Below, in pieces: positions 11,108 through 20,195 of a DNA stretch of 64,000 bases. The notes under the pieces were generated by a model, which worked only from the letters and a program-made list of their open reading frames with translations, was not told the DNA's origin and searched no databases. A program made the position numbers and the translations under genes. This DNA comes from Marinobacter sp. ELB17 (lineage in GTDB: Bacteria; Pseudomonadota; Gammaproteobacteria; Pseudomonadales; Oleiphilaceae), in contig NZ_AAXY01000015.1 in the NCBI RefSeq assembly GCF_000169375.1, positions 1-64,000 of the forward strand, read 5' to 3'. Within the stretch, counting starts at the first letter, position 1. The number at the start of each line of letters is the position of its first letter.

Positions 11108-12169
11108 CTAACCTGCACGACGCATTAGTAAAATACCAATGCCAGCGTTCACCGCGATAGGCACCAGTACCGCCAGAATGGGCTCGAAACCGTAGACCAC
11201 GCTCATTGGCCCCAGCAAATCTTGCATGTACTTAAACGACAGGCCTACCAACAGGCCGGTAAACACCCGAAAGCCCATGGTGACCGAGCGCAGCGGGCCA
11301 AAAATAAACGAAATTGCCACTAACACCATCACCGCGGTTCCCAGTGGCATTAACGTCTTCTTCCAAAACGCTAACCAATAGCGCGACGCGCTCAAACCCT
11401 GCTCGTCCAGATAGCGGGCGTAGGTCAGCAGGCCGGTCATCGCCAAGTTCTCTGGCTTTACAATCAATACGCTCAGTACGCTGGGCGACAAACCAGACTC
11501 CCAACGCAGCTGGTTATGAGTCACCCGGGTGGTGCCCTGCTCTGCCAGCTCGGTGGTTTGTACGTTTTCAAGAATCCAGTGATCGCCTTGGTAAATCGCC
11601 CGCTCGGCAAAACTGGCGGCTAACAACTGGCGCTGCTCGTTAAAGCGGAACATGGAAATGCCAAAAAGCACACCACTGGGCTGCACGGCATTCATGTGAA
11701 TAAATACATTACCTTCGCGATGCCACAAACCCGACGCCGCGGCCACGTTGCTACCTGCACCCAGCGCAACGGCCTTTTCACTTTGCGCAATGCGCTCCGC
11801 CGGCGGCGCCAGGTATTCGCCAATACCCACACCCAATAGCACCACAAACAGCGCTGGTTTCATGGCAGACCAGACAATGCGTTTTATGGAAACGCCGGCG
11901 GCGCGGATAACCGTCAGCTCGGAAGAGCTGGCCATCGAACCCAATCCCACCAGGCAGCCCATAAACGCGCCCAACGGCAAATAATCGTAAATCCGCCGCG
12001 GCAGCGTCAGAAACACATACCAAAGAGCATCCAGGGTCTGGTAGTTATTGGCTGTGCCGTCCAACTCGGCAATAAACGCGAAAATCAAATCCAACGACAG
12101 CACCACCACCATCACCAAAAACATGGCGCCGCCAACGGTTTTCATCACATAGCGGTCAATCTTATGCAT
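11108..12169 (-). CDS. lptG: LPS export ABC transporter permease LptG
   Basis: A 353-residue inner-membrane permease. With LptF and the LptB ATPase it extracts lipopolysaccharide from the inner membrane and pushes it onto the LptA bridge. It has about three helices at each end and a central periplasmic domain of about 160 residues. The opening IDRYVMKTVGGAMF and the segment SSELTVIRAAGVSIKRIVWS are family features. The ATG at 12169 overlaps the lptF stop by 8 nt, so the pair is translationally coupled. A longer open frame upstream lies inside lptF and is rejected. Confidence 0.95.
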   Translation of the reverse strand: MHKIDRYVMKTVGGAMFLVMVVVLSLDLIFAFIAELDGTANNYQTLDALWYVFLTLPRRIYDYLPLGAFMGCLVGLGSMASSSELTVIRAAGVSIKRIVWSAMKPALFVVLLGVGIGEYLAPPAERIAQSEKAVALGAGSNVAAASGLWHREGNVFIHMNAVQPSGVLFGISMFRFNEQRQLLAASFAERAIYQGDHWILENVQTTELAEQGTTRVTHNQLRWESGLSPSVLSVLIVKPENLAMTGLLTYARYLDEQGLSASRYWLAFWKKTLMPLGTAVMVLVAISFIFGPLRSVTMGFRVFTGLLVGLSFKYMQDLLGPMSVVYGFEPILAVLVPIAVNAGIGILLMRRAG

Positions 12170-13274
12170 GGGTAGGCCCCGCGAGCTCTGCACGCTGCAA
12201 GCGGCGCTTGCGCAACCAGGCCGGGCCGAACTGCAGCCAAAGCCCCAGAGCCAGAAACAATCCGTGCACCCAGAACATGCCAATCCACTCTGGCACCTTG
12301 CCATCGGCCAGCGCATCACGAGCCACAATCAATAGGCCGAGATAGGTGATATACACCAACATCGCAGGCAACAGGTGGAAGAACCGGCCCTGACGAGGAT
12401 TTACCCGGCTCAACCGAACCGCCAGCAGGGTCACCACCGGCACAATAAAGGGCAATGAAAAACGCCAATGCAGCAGCGCTCGCTGTTGCGGGTCGTTAGA
12501 CTTCATCAATTGCCCGGTGCTAAGGCCTTCTTCCAGCTCTTTTGTACCACTCTTGCCGCTGACAATTTTTAGACCGTAAGCTTCAAATTCGGTGGTGTTG
12601 TAATCCAGCTGGCCGGCGTTACCCGCGTAGCGCCCGCCGTTTTTCAAAATCAGAAAACGGCTTCCTGTCTGGGCATCTACCAACTGGGTGCCCGTTTCGG
12701 CGGTGATTATGGTCAAACCTTCGCCATTCTTGCCAAACTCGGCGATAAATACACCCTGCAGCTCGCGCTTGTCGTCACTCAGCCCTTCGGTGTAAGTCAC
12801 TCGCCCACCAGAGGTAAAGTCCTGAAAGCGCCCCGGCGCCAATAGCTCGAATTCGGTGGCTTTGCGCTGTTCGTTGAATATCTCCTCGACCTGTTTCATG
12901 CCCCAGGGCGATACATACAGGCTCATGGCAGCGACCACCAGCATCACCGGCAAACTGCCAATCAGAGTTTGGCGCAAAATATCGCCTTCACTGACGCCGC
13001 AGGCGAGCAACACGGTCATCTCGCTTTCCAGATACATGCGGCCATAAGCCAACAAAATTCCGATGAACAGACCCAAAGGCAAAATCAGCTCGAGGAAACC
13101 GGGAAAACGGTAGGCCATCACTGAAAACAGCACGCCCGCAGAAATCTCACCTTCTGCCGCATTACCCAGATACTTTAAAAAGCGCCCGCTCATGAACACC
13201 ATCAACAGAATGGTGGACACAGCAATCATGCTGATCATGATCTGACGAATGAGGTAGCGAAAAATAATAGTCAA
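12162..13274 (-). CDS. lptF: LPS export ABC transporter permease LptF
   Basis: About 370 residues with the LptF/LptG layout of helices at both ends and a periplasmic jellyroll domain between. The segment LESEMTVLLACGVSEGDILRQ corresponds to the coupling helix contacting LptB. The family N-terminus (IIFRYLIRQI) is best reached from a TTG at 13274, which has an AGAGA ribosome-binding site. The ATG at 13310 would add 12 residues and has no visible site; the choice is uncertain. It is divergent from pepA, as is usual in gammaproteobacteria. Confidence 0.93.
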   Translation of the reverse strand: MTIIFRYLIRQIMISMIAVSTILLMVFMSGRFLKYLGNAAEGEISAGVLFSVMAYRFPGFLELILPLGLFIGILLAYGRMYLESEMTVLLACGVSEGDILRQTLIGSLPVMLVVAAMSLYVSPWGMKQVEEIFNEQRKATEFELLAPGRFQDFTSGGRVTYTEGLSDDKRELQGVFIAEFGKNGEGLTIITAETGTQLVDAQTGSRFLILKNGGRYAGNAGQLDYNTTEFEAYGLKIVSGKSGTKELEEGLSTGQLMKSNDPQQRALLHWRFSLPFIVPVVTLLAVRLSRVNPRQGRFFHLLPAMLVYITYLGLLIVARDALADGKVPEWIGMFWVHGLFLALGLWLQFGPAWLRKRRLQRAELAGPTHA

Positions 13275-13500
13275 AGCGGTCTCTCTGGCCGAGCCGGTAA
13301 CGGCGCCCATTGATGGAAGAAAACGCCAGCAGCGGCTATTCTAAGTAACCTTGCAGACGATTGACAGGGCCGCGCCGCGCCCAGCGAGTCAGCCACAAGT
13401 CCTCGCCAATGCTTGATAATTCATCGCATTGCCCCAATATTAATACTCACATTCAATTCGTATAACAGAATCACTAACAAAATCACTAACAGGAGTTGCC

Positions 13501-14994
13501 ATGAATTTTACCTTAAGCAGCAAAGCCCTGGACACCATCAGCGCTGACTGTCTTGTACTGGCGTTACCGCAGAAAGGCGAATGGCCCGCCAGCACCAGCG
13601 CGGCAGACAAAGCTCTGGATGGCTTGATTGGCAAGCTGCAAAGCGCCGGCGACATCAGTGGCAAAAACGCATCGGTACAGACTGTTCCGCTGACCGACAG
13701 CCATTGGCAGCGCCTGTGCATTGTCGGCACCGGTGATGACGAAAGCCGCACACCGGCCAACTATCGCAAGGCTTTAACTGCTGCGGTAAACGTTCTGAAA
13801 GACGGCCCCTCAAAACATGCCATTGTGGCCTTGGCTGACACCCAGCTAACCGGCGACAGCGCAACGACCTCTGAAAGAGCTCGCCTGAGCCTGATCGGCC
13901 GCAGTCTGGAAGAGCACCTGTACACGTTTAACCAGTATAAGAGCGAGCAGCCTGCTGCGCGTAATCTGAATAAAGTCACCGTAACCGCCTCTACCGGCGG
14001 AAAAGCCGAGAAAGACGCCTTTAACCTCGGTCTGGCCACCGGCCGCGGCATGAACTTTACCCGCGACCTGGGTAATACCCCGCCCAACATCTGCCACCCG
14101 ATCTGGCTGGCGGAACAGGCCGAAAAACTTGCCAAAGACCACGACTGCATCAAGACCGAAATTCTTGACGAAAAGCAGATGGCCGACCTGGGCATGAACA
14201 CCATTCTGGCCGTGGGCAAAGGCAGCCGCCAGCCGCCGCGCTTCATTATAATGGAATATCGTGGCGGCAATGCCAAAGACAAGCCCCACGTGTTAGTGGG
14301 TAAAGGCATCACCTTCGACAGCGGCGGCATCAGCCTGAAGCCCGGCGAAGGCATGGACGAGATGAAATACGACATGGGCGGTTCGGCCGCGGTGTTCGGC
14401 GCCATGCAGGTCATCGCTGAAATCAAACCAAAAATTAACGTTGTGGCCGTAATCGCAGCCGCTGAAAACATGCCCGACGGCAACGCCAGCCGCCCCGGCG
14501 ACATTGTTACCACTATGTCTGGCCAGACCGTTGAAATTCTCAACACCGACGCCGAAGGCCGCCTGGTACTGTGCGACGCCCTGACCTACGTGAAGAGGTT
14601 TGACCCGGCGGCGGTTATTGACCTGGCCACCCTCACCGGCGCCTGCATCGTCGCCCTGGGCCACCACGCCACTGGTTTACTGGCCAACAACGATGACCTG
14701 GCCAACGAACTGCTGGCCGCCGGCGACCGCGCCAACGACAAAGCCTGGCGCCTGCCGCTTTGGGAAGAGTACCAGAGCCAGCTCGACAGCAACTTTGCGG
14801 ATATGGCAAACATCGGCGGACGTCCCGCTGGAACCATCACCGCGGCCTGCTTCCTGGCCCGCTACGCCAAAGATTACCGTTGGGCCCACCTGGACATCGC
14901 CGGTACTGCGTGGCATTCCGGCAAAGCCAAAGGCTCTTCAGGCCGCCCGGTACCCATGCTGGTCGAATACCTGATGTCCCATGCCGGCAACTAA
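13501..14994 (+). CDS. pepA: Leucyl aminopeptidase (cytosol aminopeptidase PepA)
   Basis: A 497-residue M17 metallo-aminopeptidase that removes N-terminal residues, especially leucine. In some bacteria it also binds DNA in XerCD recombination and carAB control. The C-terminal catalytic domain has the metal ligands K268 and D273 (GKGITFDSGG) and the signature NTDAEGRL (348-355). AGGAG precedes the ATG by a good distance. The upstream region carries two copies of AATCACTAAC but nothing else notable. holC overlaps its 3' end by 14 nt. Confidence 0.96.
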   Translation: MNFTLSSKALDTISADCLVLALPQKGEWPASTSAADKALDGLIGKLQSAGDISGKNASVQTVPLTDSHWQRLCIVGTGDDESRTPANYRKALTAAVNVLKDGPSKHAIVALADTQLTGDSATTSERARLSLIGRSLEEHLYTFNQYKSEQPAARNLNKVTVTASTGGKAEKDAFNLGLATGRGMNFTRDLGNTPPNICHPIWLAEQAEKLAKDHDCIKTEILDEKQMADLGMNTILAVGKGSRQPPRFIIMEYRGGNAKDKPHVLVGKGITFDSGGISLKPGEGMDEMKYDMGGSAAVFGAMQVIAEIKPKINVVAVIAAAENMPDGNASRPGDIVTTMSGQTVEILNTDAEGRLVLCDALTYVKRFDPAAVIDLATLTGACIVALGHHATGLLANNDDLANELLAAGDRANDKAWRLPLWEEYQSQLDSNFADMANIGGRPAGTITAACFLARYAKDYRWAHLDIAGTAWHSGKAKGSSGRPVPMLVEYLMSHAGN

Positions 14995-15505
14995 GCCGCC
15001 TGCTGTGCATACTACGGAAACCGGCAGCGCTGCTGCCGGTGCTCCCACACCAGAGGCTGGGCAGGAAGATAAAAACCAGCGCTACTGGTTCCATATCCTG
15101 CGCCAGAACACCCCCGCCGCACGCAATCTACACGCCGCCAAACTGGTCAACAAAGCCTGGCAGCAAGGGGATCGCGTGGGCATTGTGTGCGACACCCTCG
15201 AACACGCTCAAGAATTGGACGACCTGCTGTGGAACTTCAGCCCGGATGCCTTCATTCCCCACAGTGTGATTTCCGAAGCCAACACGCCCTGCAAAGACCC
15301 CGTCGGCATCCTGCTGCATCCGCCGGCCGCCGAAGACTGGGATACCGTGATTATTCTCTGCACCGAACTGCCGGCCCACGCCGACCAATTTAAGCGCCTG
15401 GCATTGATTGCTCAGAATGATCCGGTGGTTTTGGATCAGGCCCGGTCCCACTTCAAACAGTTACGTGCATTGGGCATTGAGGCGCGAGTTCACGATCAGC
15501 GGTAG
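14981..15505 (+). CDS. holC: DNA polymerase III chi subunit
   Basis: A 174-residue HolC protein, the clamp-loader accessory subunit that links the polymerase III holoenzyme to SSB. The chi fold begins near residue 34 with RYWFHILRQNTPAARNLHAA and contains VGIVCDTLEHAQELDDLLWN and FIPHSV. About 30 Ala/Pro/Thr-rich residues precede it, an extension most chi proteins lack. The start overlaps pepA by 14 nt; if translation started later the extension would vanish, but no clear alternative ATG is present. The order pepA-holC-valS is conserved. Confidence 0.87.
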   Translation: MPATKPPAVHTTETGSAAAGAPTPEAGQEDKNQRYWFHILRQNTPAARNLHAAKLVNKAWQQGDRVGIVCDTLEHAQELDDLLWNFSPDAFIPHSVISEANTPCKDPVGILLHPPAAEDWDTVIILCTELPAHADQFKRLALIAQNDPVVLDQARSHFKQLRALGIEARVHDQR

Positions 15506-15635
15506 CAATAATTTAATCAGTCGTTTAAACCAAAGCTGAAACCCCCACTTCATGGCCCGACCGCGGGCGACCATGTATAATCATGCGTCTAAAATCTCCT
15601 CTCGAATTCACCAATACGGCCACCAGCAAAAACCC

Positions 15636-18506
15636 ATGGAAAAAACCTACCAGCCAGAAAACATCGAGCGCCAGTGGTACGACAACTGGGAATCTAAAGG
15701 CTACTTTCGGCCCCATTCGGAAACGTTAGAGGGAAGCGAGGGTGAGTCTTACAGCATCGCTATTCCGCCACCGAATGTGACCGGCAGCCTGCACATGGGG
15801 CATGCCTTCCAGCACACCATTATGGACACCCTCACCCGCTACAAGCGCATGCAAGGCCACAACACCCTGTGGCAGGTAGGCAGTGACCACGCAGGCATAG
15901 CCACCCAGATGGTCGTTGAGCGCAAGCTGGCTGCGGAAGAAGGCAAAACCCGCCACGATCTGGGCCGTGAAGAGTTCATTAAGCGTATCTGGGAATGGAA
16001 GGAAGAGTCTGGCGGCACCATTACCGACCAAATGCGCCGGCTGGGCAATTCGGTAGATTGGGACACCGAACGCTTCACGATGGACGACGGTTTCTACAAG
16101 GCCGTGCAGGAAGTGTTTGTACGCCTGTACGAAGACGGCCTGGTGTACCGTGGCAAACGCCTGGTGAACTGGGATACGAAGCTGCACACCGCGATTTCCG
16201 ATCTGGAAGTGGAAAACAAAGAAGAGAAAGGCTTTTTCTGGCACCTGCGCTATCCACTGGCCGACGGCGCCACCACGCTGGATGGCAAAGATTACCTGGT
16301 GGTCGCCACCACCCGCCCGGAAACCATGCTGGGCGATACTGCCGTAGCCGTTCATCCGGACGACGAGCGCTATCAGCATCTGATTGGTAAGTTCGTGATG
16401 CTGCCGCTGGTGAATCGCCGCATTCCGGTGATTGCAGACCACCACGCCGACCCGGAAAAGGGCTCCGGCTGCGTTAAGATTACCCCGGCTCATGATTTTA
16501 ATGACTACGCCGTGGGCAAGCGTAACAATCTGCCGATGATGAACGTGCTGACTCAGGACGCCAACATCCGCCAGCAAGCAGAAATATTTAACAGCGACGG
16601 CACTGAAAACACCGATCTGGACGCTTCGCTGCCCGCCGCCTACGCCGGGCTGACTCGGGAAGACGCACGCAAGCAGATCGTGGCTGACATGGACGCAACT
16701 GGCCTGGTTCAGCTGGTGGAAGATCACGTGTTAAGCGTGCCCCGCGGGGACCGTTCCGGCTTGATCATCGAGCCGATGCTGACGGATCAATGGTTTGCCG
16801 ATGCCAAAACTCTGGCTAAGCCGGCCATTGAAGCGGTTGAAGACGGCCGCATCCAGTTTGTGCCCAAGCAATACGAGAACATGTACTTTTCTTGGATGCG
16901 CGATATTCAAGATTGGTGTATTTCCCGCCAGCTGTGGTGGGGCCACCGTATCCCCGCTTGGTACGACGCCGAGGGCAACATTTACGTGGGCCGCAGCGAA
17001 GAGGAAGTGCGCCAGAAGCACAGCCTGGCAGCCGATTTTGCGCTAAAGCAGGACGACGACGTTCTGGACACCTGGTTCAGCTCTGCCCTTTGGACATTTG
17101 GCACTCTGGGCTGGCCGGAGACTACCGAGCGGCTGAAGACCTTTCACCCGACAGACGTTCTGGTGACAGGCTTTGATATCATTTTCTTCTGGGTTGCGCG
17201 GATGATCATGATGACCACGCACTTCATGAAAAATGAAGACGGCACACCCCAGGTTCCGTTCAAAACCGTTTACGTCACCGGTTTGATCCGCGACGAAAAC
17301 GGCGAAAAAATGTCCAAATCCAAGGGCAACGTGATTGACCCGCTGGACATGATCGACGGCATCGACCTGGCGCCCTTGCTGGAAAAGCGCACTGGCAACC
17401 TGATGCAGCCGAAGCTGGCGAAGAAAATTGCCAAACAGACCGAGAAGGAATTCCCCGAAGGTATCTCTGCCCACGGCACCGACGCCCTGCGTTTCACCCT
17501 GGCGGCCATGGCCACCACCGGCCGTGACATAAACTGGGACATGAAGCGTCTGGAAGGCTACCGCAACTTTTGCAACAAGCTGTGGAACGCCGCCCGTTAC
17601 GTACTGATGAACACCGAGGGTGAAGGCTGCGGCGTAAACGGCGAACCGGTGGAACTGTCGCTGGCCGACCGCTGGATTATCAGCGCCCTTCAGCAGTGCG
17701 AGCAGGATGTGGCCCGTCATTTGGACCAGTATCGCTTTGATCTGGCCTCACAGGCGCTGTACGAGTTTATCTGGAACGAATACTGCGACTGGTACCTGGA
17801 GTTGTCCAAGCCTTCACTGAGTGACGACAGCGCCAGTGCGGAAGCCAAGCGTGGCACCCGCCGTACACTGGTGCGCGTGCTGGAAACCGTTTTGCGTCTG
17901 GCGCACCCGATTATGCCGTTCATCACCGAGGAAATCTGGCAGCGCATTGCACCGCTGGCAGGCAAATCCGGTGACAGCATTATGCTGCAGCCGTTCCCGC
18001 AGGCTGATAGCAGCCGCCAAGACGATCAGGCGGTTGCGGATATTGAATGGTTAAAGGGCGTGATTGTGGCGGTGCGTAATATTCGCGGTGAAATGAATAT
18101 TTCTCCGGCGAAAAAGATTCCTGTTCTGTTCCGTGGCAATAGTGCAGACGGCCAGCGCAGGATGAATGAGAACCGTCAGTTCCTGAGTTCGCTGGCCAAG
18201 CTTGAGAGCCTGGAATGGTTTGAGGGCGATAATGCGCCCATGTGCGCCACTCAACTGCTGGGCGATATGGAAGTGCTGGTGCCTATGGCCGGTCTGATTG
18301 ATAAGGATGCAGAGCTTAAGCGGCTGGATAAGGAGCTGGAGCGTCTAGGTAAGGAAATTGGCCGGCTGGAAGGCAAGCTGGGTAATGAGAAGTTTACGGC
18401 CAAGGCACCGGCAGATGTTGTAGCCAAGGAGCAGGAAAAGCTGACCGAGTTCCAGAGCAACGCGGCTCGACTGCAGCAGCAGCGTGCTGACATTGAGGCC
18501 ATGTAG
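15636..18506 (+). CDS. valS: Valyl-tRNA synthetase
   Basis: A 956-residue class I synthetase that charges tRNA-Val. The ATP-binding HIGH motif appears as HMGH (residues 53-56) and the KMSKS loop is at 558-562. The CP1 editing domain lies between, with [10 protein letters not shown]. The C-terminal 65 residues form the charged coiled coil typical of ValRS. The start [15 protein letters not shown] is chosen over an in-frame start 84 nt upstream. The stop codon is only about 5 nt from the left end of an IscB element, which appears to have inserted without damaging the gene. Confidence 0.97.
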   Translation: MEKTYQPENIERQWYDNWESKGYFRPHSETLEGSEGESYSIAIPPPNVTGSLHMGHAFQHTIMDTLTRYKRMQGHNTLWQVGSDHAGIATQMVVERKLAAEEGKTRHDLGREEFIKRIWEWKEESGGTITDQMRRLGNSVDWDTERFTMDDGFYKAVQEVFVRLYEDGLVYRGKRLVNWDTKLHTAISDLEVENKEEKGFFWHLRYPLADGATTLDGKDYLVVATTRPETMLGDTAVAVHPDDERYQHLIGKFVMLPLVNRRIPVIADHHADPEKGSGCVKITPAHDFNDYAVGKRNNLPMMNVLTQDANIRQQAEIFNSDGTENTDLDASLPAAYAGLTREDARKQIVADMDATGLVQLVEDHVLSVPRGDRSGLIIEPMLTDQWFADAKTLAKPAIEAVEDGRIQFVPKQYENMYFSWMRDIQDWCISRQLWWGHRIPAWYDAEGNIYVGRSEEEVRQKHSLAADFALKQDDDVLDTWFSSALWTFGTLGWPETTERLKTFHPTDVLVTGFDIIFFWVARMIMMTTHFMKNEDGTPQVPFKTVYVTGLIRDENGEKMSKSKGNVIDPLDMIDGIDLAPLLEKRTGNLMQPKLAKKIAKQTEKEFPEGISAHGTDALRFTLAAMATTGRDINWDMKRLEGYRNFCNKLWNAARYVLMNTEGEGCGVNGEPVELSLADRWIISALQQCEQDVARHLDQYRFDLASQALYEFIWNEYCDWYLELSKPSLSDDSASAEAKRGTRRTLVRVLETVLRLAHPIMPFITEEIWQRIAPLAGKSGDSIMLQPFPQADSSRQDDQAVADIEWLKGVIVAVRNIRGEMNISPAKKIPVLFRGNSADGQRRMNENRQFLSSLAKLESLEWFEGDNAPMCATQLLGDMEVLVPMAGLIDKDAELKRLDKELERLGKEIGRLEGKLGNEKFTAKAPADVVAKEQEKLTEFQSNAARLQQQRADIEAM

Positions 18507-18510
18507 GCGT

Positions 18511-18799
18511 CAACTACCCCGCCCTGAAGGACGGGGCTTGTAGAAAACACCCTGCAAGCCAGGTTGACCAGGGAAAGCGGACACCAATCCGCTACGTTTA
18601 TCACAGGTCGCTAAGACCCACCGTCGAATGCTTCCTCAGTTCGGCGCTCTGGAAGACTGGGATCACGCTGGCGAAAGGTAAAGCGCCGAAGGTTCCGGTC
18701 GCTGCGCAAGCGGGAGCCGGTGATAGACATTCCCGAGGGGAGACGAATCGCAAGATTCGCGTCACAAGGCCCGTAAGGGCATTCATTGAAAGGAAAACG
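18511..18799 (+). ncRNA. Putative IscB omega-RNA (guide RNA scaffold)
   Basis: The non-coding stretch before iscB is dense in stems. They are: the left-end hairpin 18517-18536; GCGGA/TCCGC at 18577-18592; a 9-bp stem TTCGGCGCT/AGCGCCGAA pairing 18640-18648 with 18682-18690; CGCT/AGCG nested within CCGG/CCGG at 18695-18720; CGAATC/GATTCG with a GCAA loop at 18744-18759; and GCCC/GGGC with a GTAA loop at 18769-18780. IscB proteins use an RNA encoded just 5' of the nuclease gene, with a guide at its 5' end taken from flanking DNA. Here that guide would be roughly the 15-20 nt before 18511, the 3' end of valS. The boundaries are inferred. Confidence 0.75.
18517..18536 (+). repeat. Left-end hairpin of the IscB element
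   Basis: CCCCGCCCTGAAGGACGGGG forms a stem with a TGAA loop. It is flanked by CTAC before and GTAG after, which extends the pairing. Subterminal imperfect palindromes of this kind are what Y1 transposases recognise. The right-end copy differs at one base. Confidence 0.85.
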
Positions 18800-20143
18800 A
18801 TGTCGGTCTTCGTACTGGATAGACGCAAGCAACCACTAATGCCATGCTCGGAAAAGCGCGCACGGCTTCTGGTCGGCCGTGGTCGAGCCGTGGTAGTGCG
18901 TGCGTATCCGTTTACGATCCGGCTGAAAGACCGTACCGGTGGCATCATACAGCCGGTCCGTATCAAGATCGATCCCGGCAGCAAAACCACCGGGATTGCA
19001 GTGGTTCGAGAAAGCGGCCAGAAGCAACACGCTCTGGCGTTAATGGAGTTGGCTCATCGCGGTCGCCAGATCAGCAAGTCTCTGGAGCAACGTCGGGCGT
19101 TTCGCCGGCGTCGTCGCAACCAGCTCAGGTACCGGGCACCCAGATTCCTGAATCGAACCAAGCCCAGGGGCTGGCTGGCCCCGAGCCTGCAACACCGGGT
19201 GGATACCACGAAAAACCTGGTGAATCGGCTTCGGTCTTTGGTGCCGGTTGAATTTATCAGCCAGGAACTGGTTCGATTCGACACGCAAAAGATGGAAAAC
19301 CCGGAAGTCAGCGGTGTCGAATATCAGCAGGGCACCTTGCTCGGCTACGAGGTCCGCGAATACCTTCTGGAGAAGTGGGGGCGCGAATGCGCTTACTGCA
19401 CCGGTAAAGACACCCCTCTTCAAATTGAGCATATCGACCCAAAAGCCAACGGTGGCTCGAACCGGATCAGCAACCTGACATTGGCGTGCCGGCCATGCAA
19501 TCAGGAGAAAGGCAGGCAGCCACTTGCTGATTTCTTTGCATCGTCCAAGCGGCTGAAAAACCACCAGGCCAGACTGGATCGCATTCTAAAACAGTGCAAA
19601 AAGCCCTTAAGGGACGCCTCCGCGGTTAATTCAACCCGGTGGGCGCTGTATCAGACCCTGAAGAAAACGGGCCTGAAGGTTGAAGTGGGTACCGGCGGCC
19701 GTACCAAGTTCAATCGTCGGCGACTAAACATTCCTAAGACACATGCGCTGGATGCGGCTTGCGTCGGAGAAGTTGAGATCGTAGAGGGCTGGAACGTTCC
19801 AACCTTGGCGATCAAAGCCACCGGACGTGGCAGCTATCAGCGTACCAGACTCACAAGATACGGTTTCCCTCGTGGCTATCTGATGCGCCAGAAGAAAGTC
19901 CAAGGGTTTCAGACCGGCGACATGGTGCGAGCCGTGGTGCCAACAGGCACGAAAGCCGGCACCTGGTTGGGTCGTGTGGCGGTTCGTAAAACCGGCAGCT
20001 TCAATATCCAGACAAGTAGTGGTGCTATTCAAGGAATATCTCATCGCCACTGTGTTTTAACCCAGCGAGCGGATGGCTACGGCTATCACATCCAACCCAA
20101 CCAACCCAAGGAGGAGGGAGACAGGGAACACGAGTCGCGCTGA
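18800..20143 (+). CDS. iscB: RNA-guided endonuclease IscB
   Basis: A 447-residue IscB, the family from which Cas9 evolved; it cuts DNA matching the guide of its omega-RNA. Domains in order: an N-terminal PLMP segment (Q11-P15); RuvC-I with D58 (KIDPGSKTTGIAV); an arginine-rich bridge helix (about 96-119, run RRRRR at 102-106); RuvC-II with E156 (SQELVRFD); an HNH domain (197-238) with C197, C200, H211 in IEHIDP, and C230/C233-N234; RuvC-III with H315 and D318 (THALDAA); and a C-terminal domain (about 340-447) of the type that reads the target-adjacent motif. All catalytic residues are present and the frame is open. AAAGG precedes the ATG. The gene sits between paired terminal hairpins with no tnpA. 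Earlier annotation pipelines often label such genes RRXRR/HNH endonuclease. Confidence 0.95.
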   Translation: MSVFVLDRRKQPLMPCSEKRARLLVGRGRAVVVRAYPFTIRLKDRTGGIIQPVRIKIDPGSKTTGIAVVRESGQKQHALALMELAHRGRQISKSLEQRRAFRRRRRNQLRYRAPRFLNRTKPRGWLAPSLQHRVDTTKNLVNRLRSLVPVEFISQELVRFDTQKMENPEVSGVEYQQGTLLGYEVREYLLEKWGRECAYCTGKDTPLQIEHIDPKANGGSNRISNLTLACRPCNQEKGRQPLADFFASSKRLKNHQARLDRILKQCKKPLRDASAVNSTRWALYQTLKKTGLKVEVGTGGRTKFNRRRLNIPKTHALDAACVGEVEIVEGWNVPTLAIKATGRGSYQRTRLTRYGFPRGYLMRQKKVQGFQTGDMVRAVVPTGTKAGTWLGRVAVRKTGSFNIQTSSGAIQGISHRHCVLTQRADGYGYHIQPNQPKEEGDREHESR

Positions 20144-20162
20144 CGCACGACGCGCACTCCCT

Positions 20163-20182
20163 CCCCGACCTGAAGGACGGGG
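20163..20182 (+). repeat. Right-end hairpin of the IscB element
   Basis: CCCCGACCTGAAGGACGGGG is the left-end hairpin with one base changed (A for C at position 6). It begins 20 nt after the iscB stop and ends 13 nt before the panE start. Its AAGGACGGGG half is the only ribosome-binding-like sequence near panE. Confidence 0.85.
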
Positions 20183-20195
20183 TATCCCGCGCAAA

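Larger units (their letters stand above)
18511..20190 (+). mobile_element. IS200/IS605-type IscB element without transposase
   Basis: A unit of about 1.68 kb is flanked by nearly identical terminal hairpins (18517-18536 and 20163-20182, 19 of 20 bases the same). It contains a structured leader and a complete iscB. No TnpA (Y1 transposase) gene is present, so it could move only with help in trans. It lies between valS and panE, both co-directional. Exact ends cannot be fixed without an empty site: the left end is probably at or near 18511 (CAACTACCCCG) and the right end between 20183 and 20195. As in this superfamily, no target duplication is visible. Confidence 0.85.

Noticed and set aside
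13761..14546. A 261-codon minus-strand frame inside pepA
   Set aside because: It is a shadow of pepA; the sense gene is complete and conserved.
15726..16727. A 333-codon open frame on the minus strand inside valS
   Set aside because: It lies wholly antisense to valS, which has complete motifs; the translation has no recognisable domain and reflects GC-rich codon shadowing.
18800..20143. Reading the HNH/RuvC gene as Cas9 or TnpB
   Set aside because: It is far shorter than Cas9 and there is no CRISPR array. The HNH domain excludes TnpB, and the N-terminal PLMP segment and 447-residue length fit IscB.
20073..20195. A longer panE start upstream at 20073
   Set aside because: Those 41 codons overlap the iscB 3' end and the right-end hairpin and have no PanE character.
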